From: an uncultured Bacilli bacterium
GTDB lineage: Bacteria; Bacillota_I; Bacilli_A; RF39; UBA660
DNA length: 19,473 bases
Assembly: GCA_934098455.1 (NCBI GenBank)
Contig: CAKOOU010000019.1
Span: 1-19,473 of the forward strand
Direction: 5' to 3'
The notes under the pieces are model-generated. The model searched no databases, was not told the origin of the DNA, and saw only the letters and a list, made by a program, of their open reading frames with translations. Positions 1 to 6,336 of this stretch are shown here, one piece after another; the stretch's first letter is position 1, and the number at the start of each line of letters is the position of its first letter. A program made the translations under genes and the position numbers.

Positions 1-20
1 GCGGAGCTCTTTTCTATTCA

Positions 21-69
21 CACCTGCATAGCAGGTGGTTTTAATGTTTGACCTTTAATGGTCAAACAT
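21..69. repeat. Two tandem perfect hairpins near the left edge
   Basis: Two inverted repeats lie next to each other. CACCTGC and GCAGGTG flank a 3-base loop (21-37). ATGTTTGACC and GGTCAAACAT flank a 6-base loop (44-69). Neither is followed by a good U-tract on either strand, so they are not convincing terminators. No ORF covers them. Strong short hairpins of this kind occur at the ends of IS200/IS605-type elements, but there is no transposase here and the element, if any, would lie beyond the left edge. They may equally be the 3' part of the structured transcript that starts near position 155. Confidence 0.5.
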
Positions 70-71
70 AA

Positions 72-155
72 TAAAAACATCCGCCACTCAGTTAGGACGG
101 ATGTCTCCCAAACAAGGGTAGACATCTAACCTACAGGGGGGTAGACGTTCTACTT
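72..155 (-). ncRNA. Structured RNA (small RNA or attenuator leader) reading leftwards
   Basis: A strong minus-strand promoter (162-190) would start an RNA near 155. Read 5' to 3', it holds a GTAGA/TCTAC hairpin (141-153), a run of six C (136-141), a long hairpin GATGTCU-a-CCC/GGG-AGACATC (100-126), and a terminator-like hairpin ACATCCG/CGGATGT (77-104) followed by U5 (73-77). The last two share bases 100-104 and cannot form together, the usual antiterminator/terminator arrangement. It is either an RNA of about 80 nt or the leader of an unseen gene to the left. I do not recognise a known riboswitch class. The C6 stretch is complementary to the GGGGG-type ribosome binding sites seen before two genes in this window (inference). 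Confidence 0.5.
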
Positions 156-161
156 AATTAA

Positions 162-190
162 ATAATAGCATTTGATATTTGAATTGTCAA
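162..190 (-). promoter_or_regulatory. Near-consensus promoter with extended -10, minus strand
   Basis: TTGACA (185-190 read on minus), a 17-base spacer, then TGC-TATTAT (162-170). The -35 is perfect, the -10 is 5 of 6 and has the extended TG. It points left, away from sigH, into the structured RNA at 72-155. Confidence 0.7.
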
Positions 191-200
191 ATGCTTTTTT
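167..200 (+). terminator. Rho-independent terminator, plus strand (overlaps a promoter)
   Basis: AGCATTTGA (167-175) pairs with TCAAATGCT (187-195), loop 11 bases, followed by TTTTTT on the plus strand. On the minus strand the trailing sequence is ATTATTTAATT, so it might also weakly end sigH transcription. The same bases contain the minus-strand promoter (162-190), so the hairpin may be partly coincidental. Confidence 0.45.
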
Positions 201-215
201 ATTTATATTAGCTTT

Positions 216-794
216 TTAATCTAAATTCTTTAATTTTAATCTAATTCTTTGTATAGTATTATCTATTTGTTTTGGTGTTTTATTTAAAACGTTTGCTATT
301 TCTTGATAGTTCATTCCTTGTAACATCATATTGTATACAATTTTTTCTTTATCTGATAATAAATCTTTTACTTTATCGTTGATATATTTTAACATATCAA
401 TATTTTCTATTTTCTTACTAGGTTCATAAGTTTCATCAGGTATTAAATTTTCTAATGAAACGTCACTGTTTAAAGATATTGTTTCACTTTGTACTTTACT
501 TTTAGTTGTTTCTTTACTTTTAATAATTGCTCTTATTCTTCTTTCTACACATAATGTAATAAATGTATTTAGATTAGTATCTTTATTCTCATCATAGTTA
601 TGTATAGCATAGCTGAAAGCTAAATTTGCTTCTTGTTTTACTTCTTCCATTTCTATATTAAGAGCTAAAAAAACTCTTCTATATTTATTTAATATAGATT
701 TTATTATGAATTGATATTTTTCATATAAAATATCTTGAGCAACTTCATTATTATCATTTAATAGATATGTTAATTCATTATCGGGATATTCCAT
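216..794 (-). CDS. sigH: RNA polymerase sigma factor, SigH (sigma-30)-like
   Basis: Sigma-70 family factor of about 192 residues, close in length and layout to the Bacillus stage 0 sporulation factor SigH. Visible parts are a region 2 with EVKQEANLAFSYAI and the LCVERRIRAIIK block, an acidic linker, and a region 4 helix-turn-helix (MNYQEIANVLNKTPKQIDN, then IQRIRLKLK) that matches the SigH-type QRVKRKL ending. Its place directly after mrnC and rlmB is the Bacillus order, although the yacP gene usually between rlmB and sigH is absent. The longer reading frame starts at 812, but I prefer the ATG at 792-794. It follows GGTGAATAAA, the same SD-to-ATG pattern used by several neighbours, and this places it 2 bases beyond the rlmB stop. 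Role (known for the family): transcription of early sporulation and transition-phase genes. Confidence 0.85.
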   Translation of the reverse strand: MEYPDNELTYLLNDNNEVAQDILYEKYQFIIKSILNKYRRVFLALNIEMEEVKQEANLAFSYAIHNYDENKDTNLNTFITLCVERRIRAIIKSKETTKSKVQSETISLNSDVSLENLIPDETYEPSKKIENIDMLKYINDKVKDLLSDKEKIVYNMMLQGMNYQEIANVLNKTPKQIDNTIQRIRLKLKNLD

Positions 795-795
795 T

Positions 796-1464
796 TTATT
801 CACCAATACCATATATAAGTATTGCTGCAGCTACTGATGCATTTAAACTATTTATATGTCCTTTCATAGGTAATGAAATGATTTCATCACAATTTTTTCT
901 AACTACACTACTTATGCCTTTTCCTTCACTTCCAATTACTAAACATATTTTATCACTATAATTAACTTTATTATAAGTTATCCCATCTGCTTCTGCTCCA
1001 TATATAAAGAAACCTAATTCTTTTAAAGTATTTATTGCATTAACTAAATTAGTTACCTGTATTATATTTACGTGATTTAAAGTTCCTGCACTACATTTCA
1101 TAACAGTTTCATTTACACATACACTTCTATCTTTTGGAATAATAATATTTTTTATTCCTCTACTTTCTGCTGTACGAATTATGGCACCAAAATTATGTGG
1201 GTCTTCTAAATGGTCTAATATAATTACAAAATTATCATCTATAACACTTAAATTTTTATACTCATAATCATTTATATCAACTATTATACCTTGATTATGT
1301 CCAATCATATTATCTAATATCTTTTGATCAGTTAAAACATATTTTAAGTTGTTCTTATGAATATAGTTTAATATATTCTTATCTTTAAAATTTTTACTTA
1401 AATAAATTTTTCTAATATTTTTAACATCTAATTCATTAAATACATTTTTACCTGTTACTCTCAT
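796..1464 (-). CDS. rlmB: 23S rRNA 2'-O-ribose methyltransferase, RlmB/TrmH (SpoU) family
   Basis: SPOUT-class AdoMet-dependent methyltransferase of 222 residues that would 2'-O-methylate a guanosine in 23S rRNA. All three SpoU motifs are visible: motif 1 DPHNFGAIIRTAE (88-100), motif 2 in LVIGSEGKGIS (about 175-185), and motif 3 in SLPMKGHINSLNASVAAAI near the C terminus. The N-terminal substrate-binding part (about 1-70) is a little short for the family. The ATG is preceded by GAGGGATAATT. The gene overlaps the end of mrnC by 17 bases, so the two are probably translationally coupled, and sigH follows at once. The paralogue TrmH/YsgA is the main alternative; the mrnC neighbour favours RlmB (YacO). 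Confidence 0.88.
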   Translation of the reverse strand: MRVTGKNVFNELDVKNIRKIYLSKNFKDKNILNYIHKNNLKYVLTDQKILDNMIGHNQGIIVDINDYEYKNLSVIDDNFVIILDHLEDPHNFGAIIRTAESRGIKNIIIPKDRSVCVNETVMKCSAGTLNHVNIIQVTNLVNAINTLKELGFFIYGAEADGITYNKVNYSDKICLVIGSEGKGISSVVRKNCDEIISLPMKGHINSLNASVAAAILIYGIGE

Positions 1465-1822
1465 AATTATCCCTCACTATATAATTCATTATTTCATTTA
1501 TTCTTTCAATTTTATTATTTATTTTTAAATATCCTATTAAACATTCAAATCCAGTACTTTTCTTATATGTTACAATATCTACATTTTTTTTACCATGACT
1601 TGAAGCATTTCTACCTCTTTTTACAACATAAATTTCTTCATCAGTTAAAAAGTTATTATCTATAAGTCTATGTAAGTGATATACTTGACTTTTTGCACTA
1701 ACATATTTCATACTTTCATTTTGTAAATCATTTACTCTTACATATCCTTTATTTATTAAATACTCTCTTATCCAAAGTTCATAAACAGCATCACCTAAAT
1801 ATGCTAATACTAAATTATTCAT
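1448..1822 (-). CDS. mrnC: Mini-ribonuclease III
   Basis: RNase III-type catalytic domain without a dsRNA-binding domain, 124 residues, the normal size for Mini-III. In Bacillus this enzyme matures the ends of 23S rRNA precursor. The catalytic helix reads LAYLGDAVYELWIREYL (6-22) with the metal-binding Asp11 and Glu15. The block YVSAKSQVYHLHRL and the second signature VKRGRNASSHGKKN are both typical. The start is ATG after GGTGATTAA. Next comes rlmB with a 17-base overlap. In Bacillus the gene before it is cysS; here a terminator and an unrelated gene (1877-3025) lie upstream, so a separate promoter is needed (see 1840-1848). Confidence 0.92.
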   Translation of the reverse strand: MNNLVLAYLGDAVYELWIREYLINKGYVRVNDLQNESMKYVSAKSQVYHLHRLIDNNFLTDEEIYVVKRGRNASSHGKKNVDIVTYKKSTGFECLIGYLKINNKIERINEIMNYIVRDNYESNR

Positions 1823-1839
1823 TTAATCACCACACCTAT

Positions 1840-1848
1840 AATATATCA
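1840..1848 (-). promoter_or_regulatory. Possible extended -10 promoter for mrnC-rlmB-sigH
   Basis: TGA-TATATT lies about 18 bases before the mrnC ATG, just after the terminator of the previous gene. There is no recognisable -35, and the leader would be only about 10 bases. Offered because the gene upstream appears to be terminated and something must drive the operon. Confidence 0.35.
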
Positions 1849-1859
1849 TAGTTTTTTAT

Positions 1860-1885
1860 TTAGAAAAAGAAAAAACCTATACTTT
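1860..1885 (-). terminator. Short terminator overlapping the stop codon of the upstream gene
   Basis: On the minus strand ACCTA and TAGGT form a 5-bp stem around AAGTA, followed by TTTTTTCTTTTTCT. The TAG inside the stem is the stop codon of the 1877-3025 gene. The stem is short but the U-tract is long. Confidence 0.5.
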
Positions 1886-3025
1886 AGGTGCTTTAGGCTT
1901 TTTCAATAATTCAATTACTTCATTTCTAGTTATATCAAAATCATTTATTTGTTTTTCTAAAGTTTCATTTTTAGTTAAAAGTTTTTCATTATTACTTTTT
2001 AACATACTTATCGTTTCTTCTAATTCTAAAATTTTGTTTTTCTTTTCTTTTAATTCTTCTTTTAAAGTAATATAATTTTCTTTATTATCTTTAGTATCAA
2101 TACTATCTTTATTACAAATAAAATTATTATAACTATCTATTAATCCAATAATATTTTCATCTTGTATTATATCTTTATCTATTAATTTACCTTGTTTAAT
2201 TTGTTCACATATATTTTTTAAAATAACACTTTGTTTATCTTTATTTGCATTACTTTCCATATATTTTTTTAAATGATAAATTAAAGATTGTGTTGTATCA
2301 ATTATACAGTTAAAATCATTTTTCAAATCTTTTAAGTTTTCTATTTTTTGGAAAAATAGTGGTAAAACTAAATTATATATTTTTGCATCATTGTATGAGT
2401 AATCTTTATATGATATTCCATTTAATAAAGTTATTTCTTGGTTAACAATATTTTCTTGTAAAAATGTATCTAATTCTTCTTTACCAATAAATATTTGACT
2501 ACTCATAGGAACATATTCAAATCTGTTTTTTACTAAACATAATACACCATAAACATCTTCACTTAAAGTTTTAACCATAATATAATCAAACTTTTGATTT
2601 TTATATGATGATGTATAACTTCTTTCACTATTATATTTACACATAAAGTCAACATTGAAAATATCAAATTTCATGTTTTTTATAAAGTTTTTAGCTTTTC
2701 TATCGACATATCCAGAAAAAACTTGATTTAGTTGAGCTATTCCACTTTTTTTCAATTCATTTAATTTATATGCACCTTTTTTTATAAAATTTTGTAATAT
2801 TTCAAACGAATTAAATCCATTATAATGTCCAGTATTTTTTAAATAATCTGTATTTATTCCTAATAAATGTGCTATATTTTCCTTATTGATTTTAACTTTT
2901 AGTCTGTCATTATTTGCTAAGAATAAAATATAACTTTTTTCTTCTAATTCTATTCTATCTACATAATCTAATACATTTTCTATTTCATTAAATATACTCT
3001 CTAATTCACTTAAATTATAATCCAT
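1877..3025 (-). CDS. PBECR4-like domain protein with C-terminal coiled coil
   Basis: Protein of 382 residues, no signal peptide or membrane segment. The N-terminal half (about 30-210) contains a strand, then KINKENIAHLLGI (46-58), then FEILQNFIKKG, a Tyr/Ser-rich stretch, and YVPMSSQIFIG (about 170-180). The HLLGI motif placed after a short strand, and the spacing to a later YxPxS strand, resemble the PBECR4 domains. Those are putative phage/plasmid-borne nucleases of the barnase-EndoU-ColicinE5/D-RelE group. This is recognition from memory, not a search hit. The C-terminal 60 residues (about 313-375) form a charged heptad-like coiled coil and the extreme C terminus is Lys/Pro rich. The ATG follows AGGGGGAAAATATT. 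It has its own consensus promoter and a leader hairpin. It may be a mobile-element-derived nuclease or a regulator; the biological role is not known. Confidence 0.5.
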   Translation of the reverse strand: MDYNLSELESIFNEIENVLDYVDRIELEEKSYILFLANNDRLKVKINKENIAHLLGINTDYLKNTGHYNGFNSFEILQNFIKKGAYKLNELKKSGIAQLNQVFSGYVDRKAKNFIKNMKFDIFNVDFMCKYNSERSYTSSYKNQKFDYIMVKTLSEDVYGVLCLVKNRFEYVPMSSQIFIGKEELDTFLQENIVNQEITLLNGISYKDYSYNDAKIYNLVLPLFFQKIENLKDLKNDFNCIIDTTQSLIYHLKKYMESNANKDKQSVILKNICEQIKQGKLIDKDIIQDENIIGLIDSYNNFICNKDSIDTKDNKENYITLKEELKEKKNKILELEETISMLKSNNEKLLTKNETLEKQINDFDITRNEVIELLKKPKAPKV

Positions 3026-3039
3026 AATATTTTCCCCCT

Positions 3040-3065
3040 AAAAAATAAAAATTCCAAATGGAATC
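3040..3065 (-). terminator. Terminator-like hairpin in the 5' leader of the PBECR4-like gene
   Basis: On the minus strand ATTCC-ATTT-GGAAT is followed by TTTTATTTTTT and then immediately by the AGGGGG ribosome binding site. It lies between the promoter (3094-3122) and the start codon, so it would act as an attenuator. Just upstream is a second perfect hairpin, TATCAA-TTGGGGG-TTGATA, with five G in its loop. Confidence 0.5.
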
Positions 3066-3093
3066 TTTATATCAACCCCCAATTGATAGTTGA

Positions 3094-3122
3094 ATTATAG
3101 CACTTTTGTTCGTATTTGTCAA
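3094..3122 (-). promoter_or_regulatory. Perfect consensus sigma-A promoter
   Basis: TTGACA, exactly 17 bases, TATAAT: every base matches consensus. The -35 hexamer contains the TGA stop codon of the upstream glycosyltransferase gene (3119-3121). It would start an RNA near 3087, leaving a leader of about 60 bases before the PBECR4-like gene. Confidence 0.85.
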
Positions 3123-4183
3123 ATTTTAGATTCTATAATTTTTTTATTTTCAATTAGTCTTTTATCATTAGAATTATATTTTAATGCTTTGTTAATATAA
3201 AATAATGATTCATCAAATAAATTTAAGTAGTAATAATTTAGACTCATGATATCTTCTATTGTTCCATCGTAACAAAAAATTTCATTTATGTATATTAAAT
3301 TTTTATCTTTTATTATTAATGCTTTTAAGAAATAATATATACTATCTAAATATTTTTTTTGATTATGATATAAAATTGCTAACTCTGTATATGCTTCTCT
3401 TATCTCAGGTGCTTCTTTTATAGCTAGTTTATACCAATATTCTGCTTCTGTTTGATTATTCAAATTTAAGTAACTTCTTGCTATGAAACGCATACTAGCT
3501 GCTCTTTCTAAATTCCATGTAGCACTTTTTAAACTTAAGTGTTTTTTTAATGTATTAATGCATTCTTCCCATTTATGATAATACATATATTCTCTACCTA
3601 AATAGTGCATATTTCTATCATCCAATGGGTCTTCTTTAACAGATAATTCTAATAATGGTAAGTAACTACTCCTTGATTTATTTTTATCTGGATAATGATT
3701 TAAGATTATGTTAGGGAGTGTTATTGATATTTCTTTAGTTTTACATGTTAATACTTCATGTACTGGGTGTAACCAGTAATAATTTTTCCTAGGATGTATA
3801 TTGTTTAGCAAAAAAGTTACATCTCCTTCACCTTTTTCATTAATATGCCAATTATAAGTATAATAGACTCTATTATTAGGTTTATAATTATCTTCTAATA
3901 TTTTTCTCCATCCAGGAAGAAATACTTCATCTAAGTCTGTACAAACACAAATATCTACATCATCTGGAATCATTTCTAATGATTTGTTACGTGCAACATC
4001 GAATCTCCAAGGATTTATTACTTCACTTTTTACATGAACATTACATTCTTCTAATAATTTAATTGTATTGTCAGTAGAACCAGTATCAAGAACATATATT
4101 TCATCTGCTTCTTTCATACTTTCATACCATTTTTTTACAAATTTTTCTTCATTTTTACATATTGCATAAACACATATTTTCAT
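3119..4183 (-). CDS. Family 2 glycosyltransferase with C-terminal TPR repeats
   Basis: Protein of 354 residues. The first 165 are a GT-A glycosyltransferase family 2 domain: the start MKICVYAICKNEEKF, the nucleotide-binding VLDTGSTDNT (31-40), and a DxD-type motif in CTDLDEVF (D83, D85) that would bind the metal and sugar nucleotide. Residues about 190-350 are helical repeats of TPR type (for example RSYLNLNNQTEAEYWYKLAI and AYTELAILYHNQKKYLDSIYYF). This GT2-TPR layout is common in Bacillota, including enzymes that glycosylate peptides or proteins, with the TPR part holding the acceptor. No membrane segment is seen, so it is probably cytosolic. The ATG follows GGTGATTAA. It lies just after a surface-protein gene and that gene's terminator; a role in modifying surface proteins is possible but unproven. 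Confidence 0.8.
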   Translation of the reverse strand: MKICVYAICKNEEKFVKKWYESMKEADEIYVLDTGSTDNTIKLLEECNVHVKSEVINPWRFDVARNKSLEMIPDDVDICVCTDLDEVFLPGWRKILEDNYKPNNRVYYTYNWHINEKGEGDVTFLLNNIHPRKNYYWLHPVHEVLTCKTKEISITLPNIILNHYPDKNKSRSSYLPLLELSVKEDPLDDRNMHYLGREYMYYHKWEECINTLKKHLSLKSATWNLERAASMRFIARSYLNLNNQTEAEYWYKLAIKEAPEIREAYTELAILYHNQKKYLDSIYYFLKALIIKDKNLIYINEIFCYDGTIEDIMSLNYYYLNLFDESLFYINKALKYNSNDKRLIENKKIIESKI

Positions 4184-4210
4184 TTAATCACCATTAAATT
4201 ATATGCATTT

Positions 4211-4235
4211 AAAAAGTACTAAATTATATTAGTAC
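4211..4235 (-). terminator. Terminator of the surface-protein gene
   Basis: GTACTAA and TTAGTAC form a 7-bp stem around TATAAT (4216-4235), followed on the minus strand by TTTTT. It lies directly after the stop codon of the 4242-5864 gene. The stem resembles the terminator of its paralogue at 17795-17816. Confidence 0.75.
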
Positions 4236-4241
4236 CTTATT

Positions 4242-5864
4242 TTATTCAGAAACTATCTTATATGCGTCTGTGCTTGTTCCTGTTCCTGTGAATTTAACAT
4301 CATTCTTTAAATTTATTGTTGGTCTAATATTATAAGAACTGTCAACATAATCATCATATATATAGCCATTCGAATAATTAACGTACCAATTACCCGCATA
4401 TGAACCAAAATAGAATGGAGACAAAAGCCACCAACGAGTTTTAATTGATGCGTTATATAAATAATATGTTTTATTTTCTTGACTATATTTATAAGCTCCT
4501 GCATAGGCTGCTTCATCTACAGTAAGTAGTCCTATTGGGTATTTCAAATTTCCATTTGTTTCTTTTGCATCTGGCAATGTACTTTGATTTACTGTATATC
4601 TTGAATAATTATCATTTGCCTTCTCTGCACATTTGAATGTTGGTATAGAAGTTGTTATTATTGTTGTTCCACTGCTATATCTATGTCTTTCTGTTGGTGA
4701 ATAATATGTTCTATTTGTACTATATCCTAATTGTGTTGTTACTCCACCTAATCCATTTTTTGCAAATGTTTTATCACCACAAAATAATGTGTCTGCTAAA
4801 TAGTTTGCATAATTTGTTTTTAAGTTATCTTCATACCATTTGTCTACTGCTACTTTAACTGTACTATCATTTTTATTTTCATGTGTTGTCTCATACGTTG
4901 CACTTCCTGGTGTTCCATACATATATCCTATATATGCATTATCATTAGAGTTAGTATTAAATGCAGTTTTTATAGCATTACCACTTGTATCTTTTGCAAC
5001 ATCATCTAGTATAAGTCTTATTGAACCGTCTCCATTTATTCTTACTATTCTCCAAACTTTATCTGCAAATGATACATAATTATCTATTACATTCCCTCTA
5101 AAATAATAACTTGTTCCATAATCATCTGGCGCTGTATTTAATACATGTTCTGTTTCTCTTGATACACTTGTAAATGTTGTTACTTCACTTCCTAATGTTG
5201 TTCTTGTACTGTCTGTTTGTGTTTTTGCTGTATTTATTATAGTACTAGCAAGTGTATCTGTTCCAAATGGTCCAAATAGTTTTGGGTCTACTATATTTAC
5301 TTTTCCACTAAATCTTTTATTCATATCTATACTTTGGTCTGTATTTGTTTCTTTATATGTTACTGTTAAAGTATATGCTTGTACTTTATCTGTATCTATT
5401 GAGTTTTCTACTAATACTGTTCCTACAGTTGGATAAGTAGTTTCACTACTTACTCCATTACATGTTCCGCTTGTTGTCCCACTTGCAACTTTATTTTCTA
5501 CTTTGTATGTTGCTTTTGTATATTGTGTACATGTTAATGTATACACTAAATCTTCTTTTCTTTCTAATCCATTTTCAATATTTTCGAGTGCAACTCCATA
5601 GTTTGTTACTATTTTATTACCATTATTTGTTACTGCAAATGTTTTAGTCCAACTATTACCAGGTTCTACATTTTCTTCACTAACTAAAATATCATTAATA
5701 TCACTATATTCTAGTTTCAAATCTGCTGTAGTTACACTAATACTTTTTTCATTATCATTTCCTTTTATTTTAGTTAAAAAATATGCATAAGTTAATCCTA
5801 CAAGAATTAAAAGTACTAAAAATATTCCTGTTACACTTATTATTATTCTTTGTCTACGATTCAT
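4242..5864 (-). CDS. Anchored surface protein, SipW/TasA-type leader, variable-looking C-terminal domain
   Basis: Protein of 540 residues. The N terminus has MNRRQR, one hydrophobic segment (about 10-29) ending LTYAYF, then a small Ig/jelly-roll-like region, resembling SipW-dependent leaders of TasA/camelysin-type proteins. The middle (about 50-200) is Thr- and Asn-rich beta sequence. The C-terminal domain starts near YYFRGNVIDNYVSF, continues with WRIVRINGDGSIRLI and GLLTVDEAAYAGA, and ends with WWLLSPF (478-484), about 29 residues rich in Tyr, Ser, Asn and Gly, then IRPTINL. This last block resembles DUF6273-like or C-type-lectin-like ends used by diversity-generating retroelements as display sites. 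It is paralogous to 17822-19372; the first 49 residues differ at only three positions and the rest diverges. The ATG follows AAGGGTGAAGTTAA. Likely secreted or membrane-anchored; ligand unknown. Confidence 0.7.
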   Translation of the reverse strand: MNRRQRIIISVTGIFLVLLILVGLTYAYFLTKIKGNDNEKSISVTTADLKLEYSDINDILVSEENVEPGNSWTKTFAVTNNGNKIVTNYGVALENIENGLERKEDLVYTLTCTQYTKATYKVENKVASGTTSGTCNGVSSETTYPTVGTVLVENSIDTDKVQAYTLTVTYKETNTDQSIDMNKRFSGKVNIVDPKLFGPFGTDTLASTIINTAKTQTDSTRTTLGSEVTTFTSVSRETEHVLNTAPDDYGTSYYFRGNVIDNYVSFADKVWRIVRINGDGSIRLILDDVAKDTSGNAIKTAFNTNSNDNAYIGYMYGTPGSATYETTHENKNDSTVKVAVDKWYEDNLKTNYANYLADTLFCGDKTFAKNGLGGVTTQLGYSTNRTYYSPTERHRYSSGTTIITTSIPTFKCAEKANDNYSRYTVNQSTLPDAKETNGNLKYPIGLLTVDEAAYAGAYKYSQENKTYYLYNASIKTRWWLLSPFYFGSYAGNWYVNYSNGYIYDDYVDSSYNIRPTINLKNDVKFTGTGTSTDAYKIVSE

Positions 5865-5878
5865 TTAACTTCACCCTT
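5719..5878 (-). repeat. Long direct repeat, copy 1 (5' end of surface gene)
   Basis: About 160 bp, nearly identical to 19227-19386 and in the same orientation. It covers the ribosome binding site and the first ~49 codons of the two surface-protein genes. Only a handful of single-base differences are seen by eye. It is long enough for homologous recombination, which would fuse the two genes and delete about 13.5 kb. Confidence 0.85.
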
Positions 5879-5890
5879 TCTTTTTGCACG

Positions 5891-5954
5891 AAAAAGCATA
5901 TTTCTTTATACCCCCCCCCCCAACGATTTTGGGGGTTGGGAAAGAGATATGCTT
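5891..5954 (-). promoter_or_regulatory. Long leader hairpin containing an 11-base C/G tract
   Basis: AAGCATAT-T-TCTTT (5894-5907) pairs with AAAGA-G-ATATGCTT (5941-5954). Inside are a run of 11 C on the plus strand (5911-5921) and a facing GGGGGTTGGG (5931-5940). On the minus strand the stem closes with GCTT and is followed by TTTC, so it is terminator-like. It sits in the roughly 168-base leader of the surface gene, between the promoter at 6039-6067 and the start at 5864. The homopolymer is striking in such AT-rich DNA. The paralogue at 19372 lacks this element. Confidence 0.65.
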
Positions 5955-6038
5955 ATAAACTTTTTCATGAATCGTAAATTATTTGCAAATTAAAATGTAT
6001 AAAATTCTAATTCACTTTGGCATTTCTACCTTAATAAA

Positions 6039-6067
6039 AATATAACATTTTTTTGATGTATTGTAAA
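6039..6067 (-). promoter_or_regulatory. Promoter of the surface-protein gene
   Basis: TTTACA (6062-6067), a 17-base spacer, and TGT-TATATT with extended -10 (6039-6047), all read on the minus strand. A start near 6032 gives a leader of about 168 bases that includes the hairpin at 5891-5954. Confidence 0.65.
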
Positions 6068-6084
6068 TATTTTTTAATTATATT

Positions 6085-6117
6085 TCTAAAAAATTTTATT
6101 GACACATAAACTATGTG
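6085..6117 (-). terminator. Probable terminator of the hydrophobic-peptide mRNA
   Basis: On the minus strand CACATA-GTT-TATGTG (6103-6117) is followed by TCAATAAAATTTTTT. The stem is only 6 bp and the U-tract is interrupted, so this is moderate. It overlaps the -35 box of the facing plus-strand promoter (6099-6104). Confidence 0.4.
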
Positions 6118-6127
6118 ATGTTAGACT
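6099..6127 (+). promoter_or_regulatory. Promoter of a plus-strand small RNA
   Basis: TTGACA (6099-6104), a 17-base spacer, and TGT-TAGACT (6119-6127) with extended -10. It is the only strong plus-strand promoter I see in the window and it points at the terminator at 6178-6206. Confidence 0.65.
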
Positions 6128-6133
6128 TATATT

Positions 6134-6208
6134 AAGTAGAGCATTTATTTTGTAATGCCTACCCATTGTTGGTAAGCACTCGTATTAAATTACGAGTCCT
6201 TTTATTTT
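6134..6208 (+). ncRNA. Candidate antitoxin small RNA, about 75 nt
   Basis: The RNA is bounded by the promoter at 6099-6127 and the terminator at 6178-6206. Its 5' part folds as GTAG-a-GCATT/AATGC-CTAC (6136-6162). A mostly unpaired stretch follows with GGTAAGCACT (6171-6180), then the terminator hairpin. GGTAAGCACT is complementary, with one G-U pair, to AGUGCUUGCC in the 5' leader of the facing peptide mRNA (6467-6476), and the pairing continues past a one-base bulge with GTT/AAC. It is also fully antisense to the 3' part of that mRNA if transcription reaches the 6085-6117 terminator. The convergent arrangement with pairing at a direct repeat near the RBS is that of Fst/par type I antitoxins. 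No such RNA is known to me from this sequence; it is predicted. Confidence 0.55.
6178..6206 (+). terminator. Terminator of the small RNA
   Basis: ACTCGTA and TACGAGT form a perfect 7-bp stem with loop TTAAAT (6178-6197), followed on the plus strand by CCTTTTATTTT. Confidence 0.75.
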
Positions 6209-6336
6209 ACATAAATATATCTATTTTTATTATAAATATATTAAGAGGTAAAATATGATATATAATATCAAACCATAATATATTTGATATATCAGGTAGA
6301 ACAGGTAATTAATACGTAGTGCTTATAAGTTTTAAC

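Noticed and set aside
1..155. CRISPR array or transposase-bearing IS200 element
   Set aside because: The hairpins differ from each other and are not regularly spaced repeats; no spacer pattern, and no transposase frame is present within the window.
4313..5079. Several short frames on both strands over the surface-protein gene
   Set aside because: They overlap a long frame that has a start, SD, terminator and a paralogue; no support of their own.
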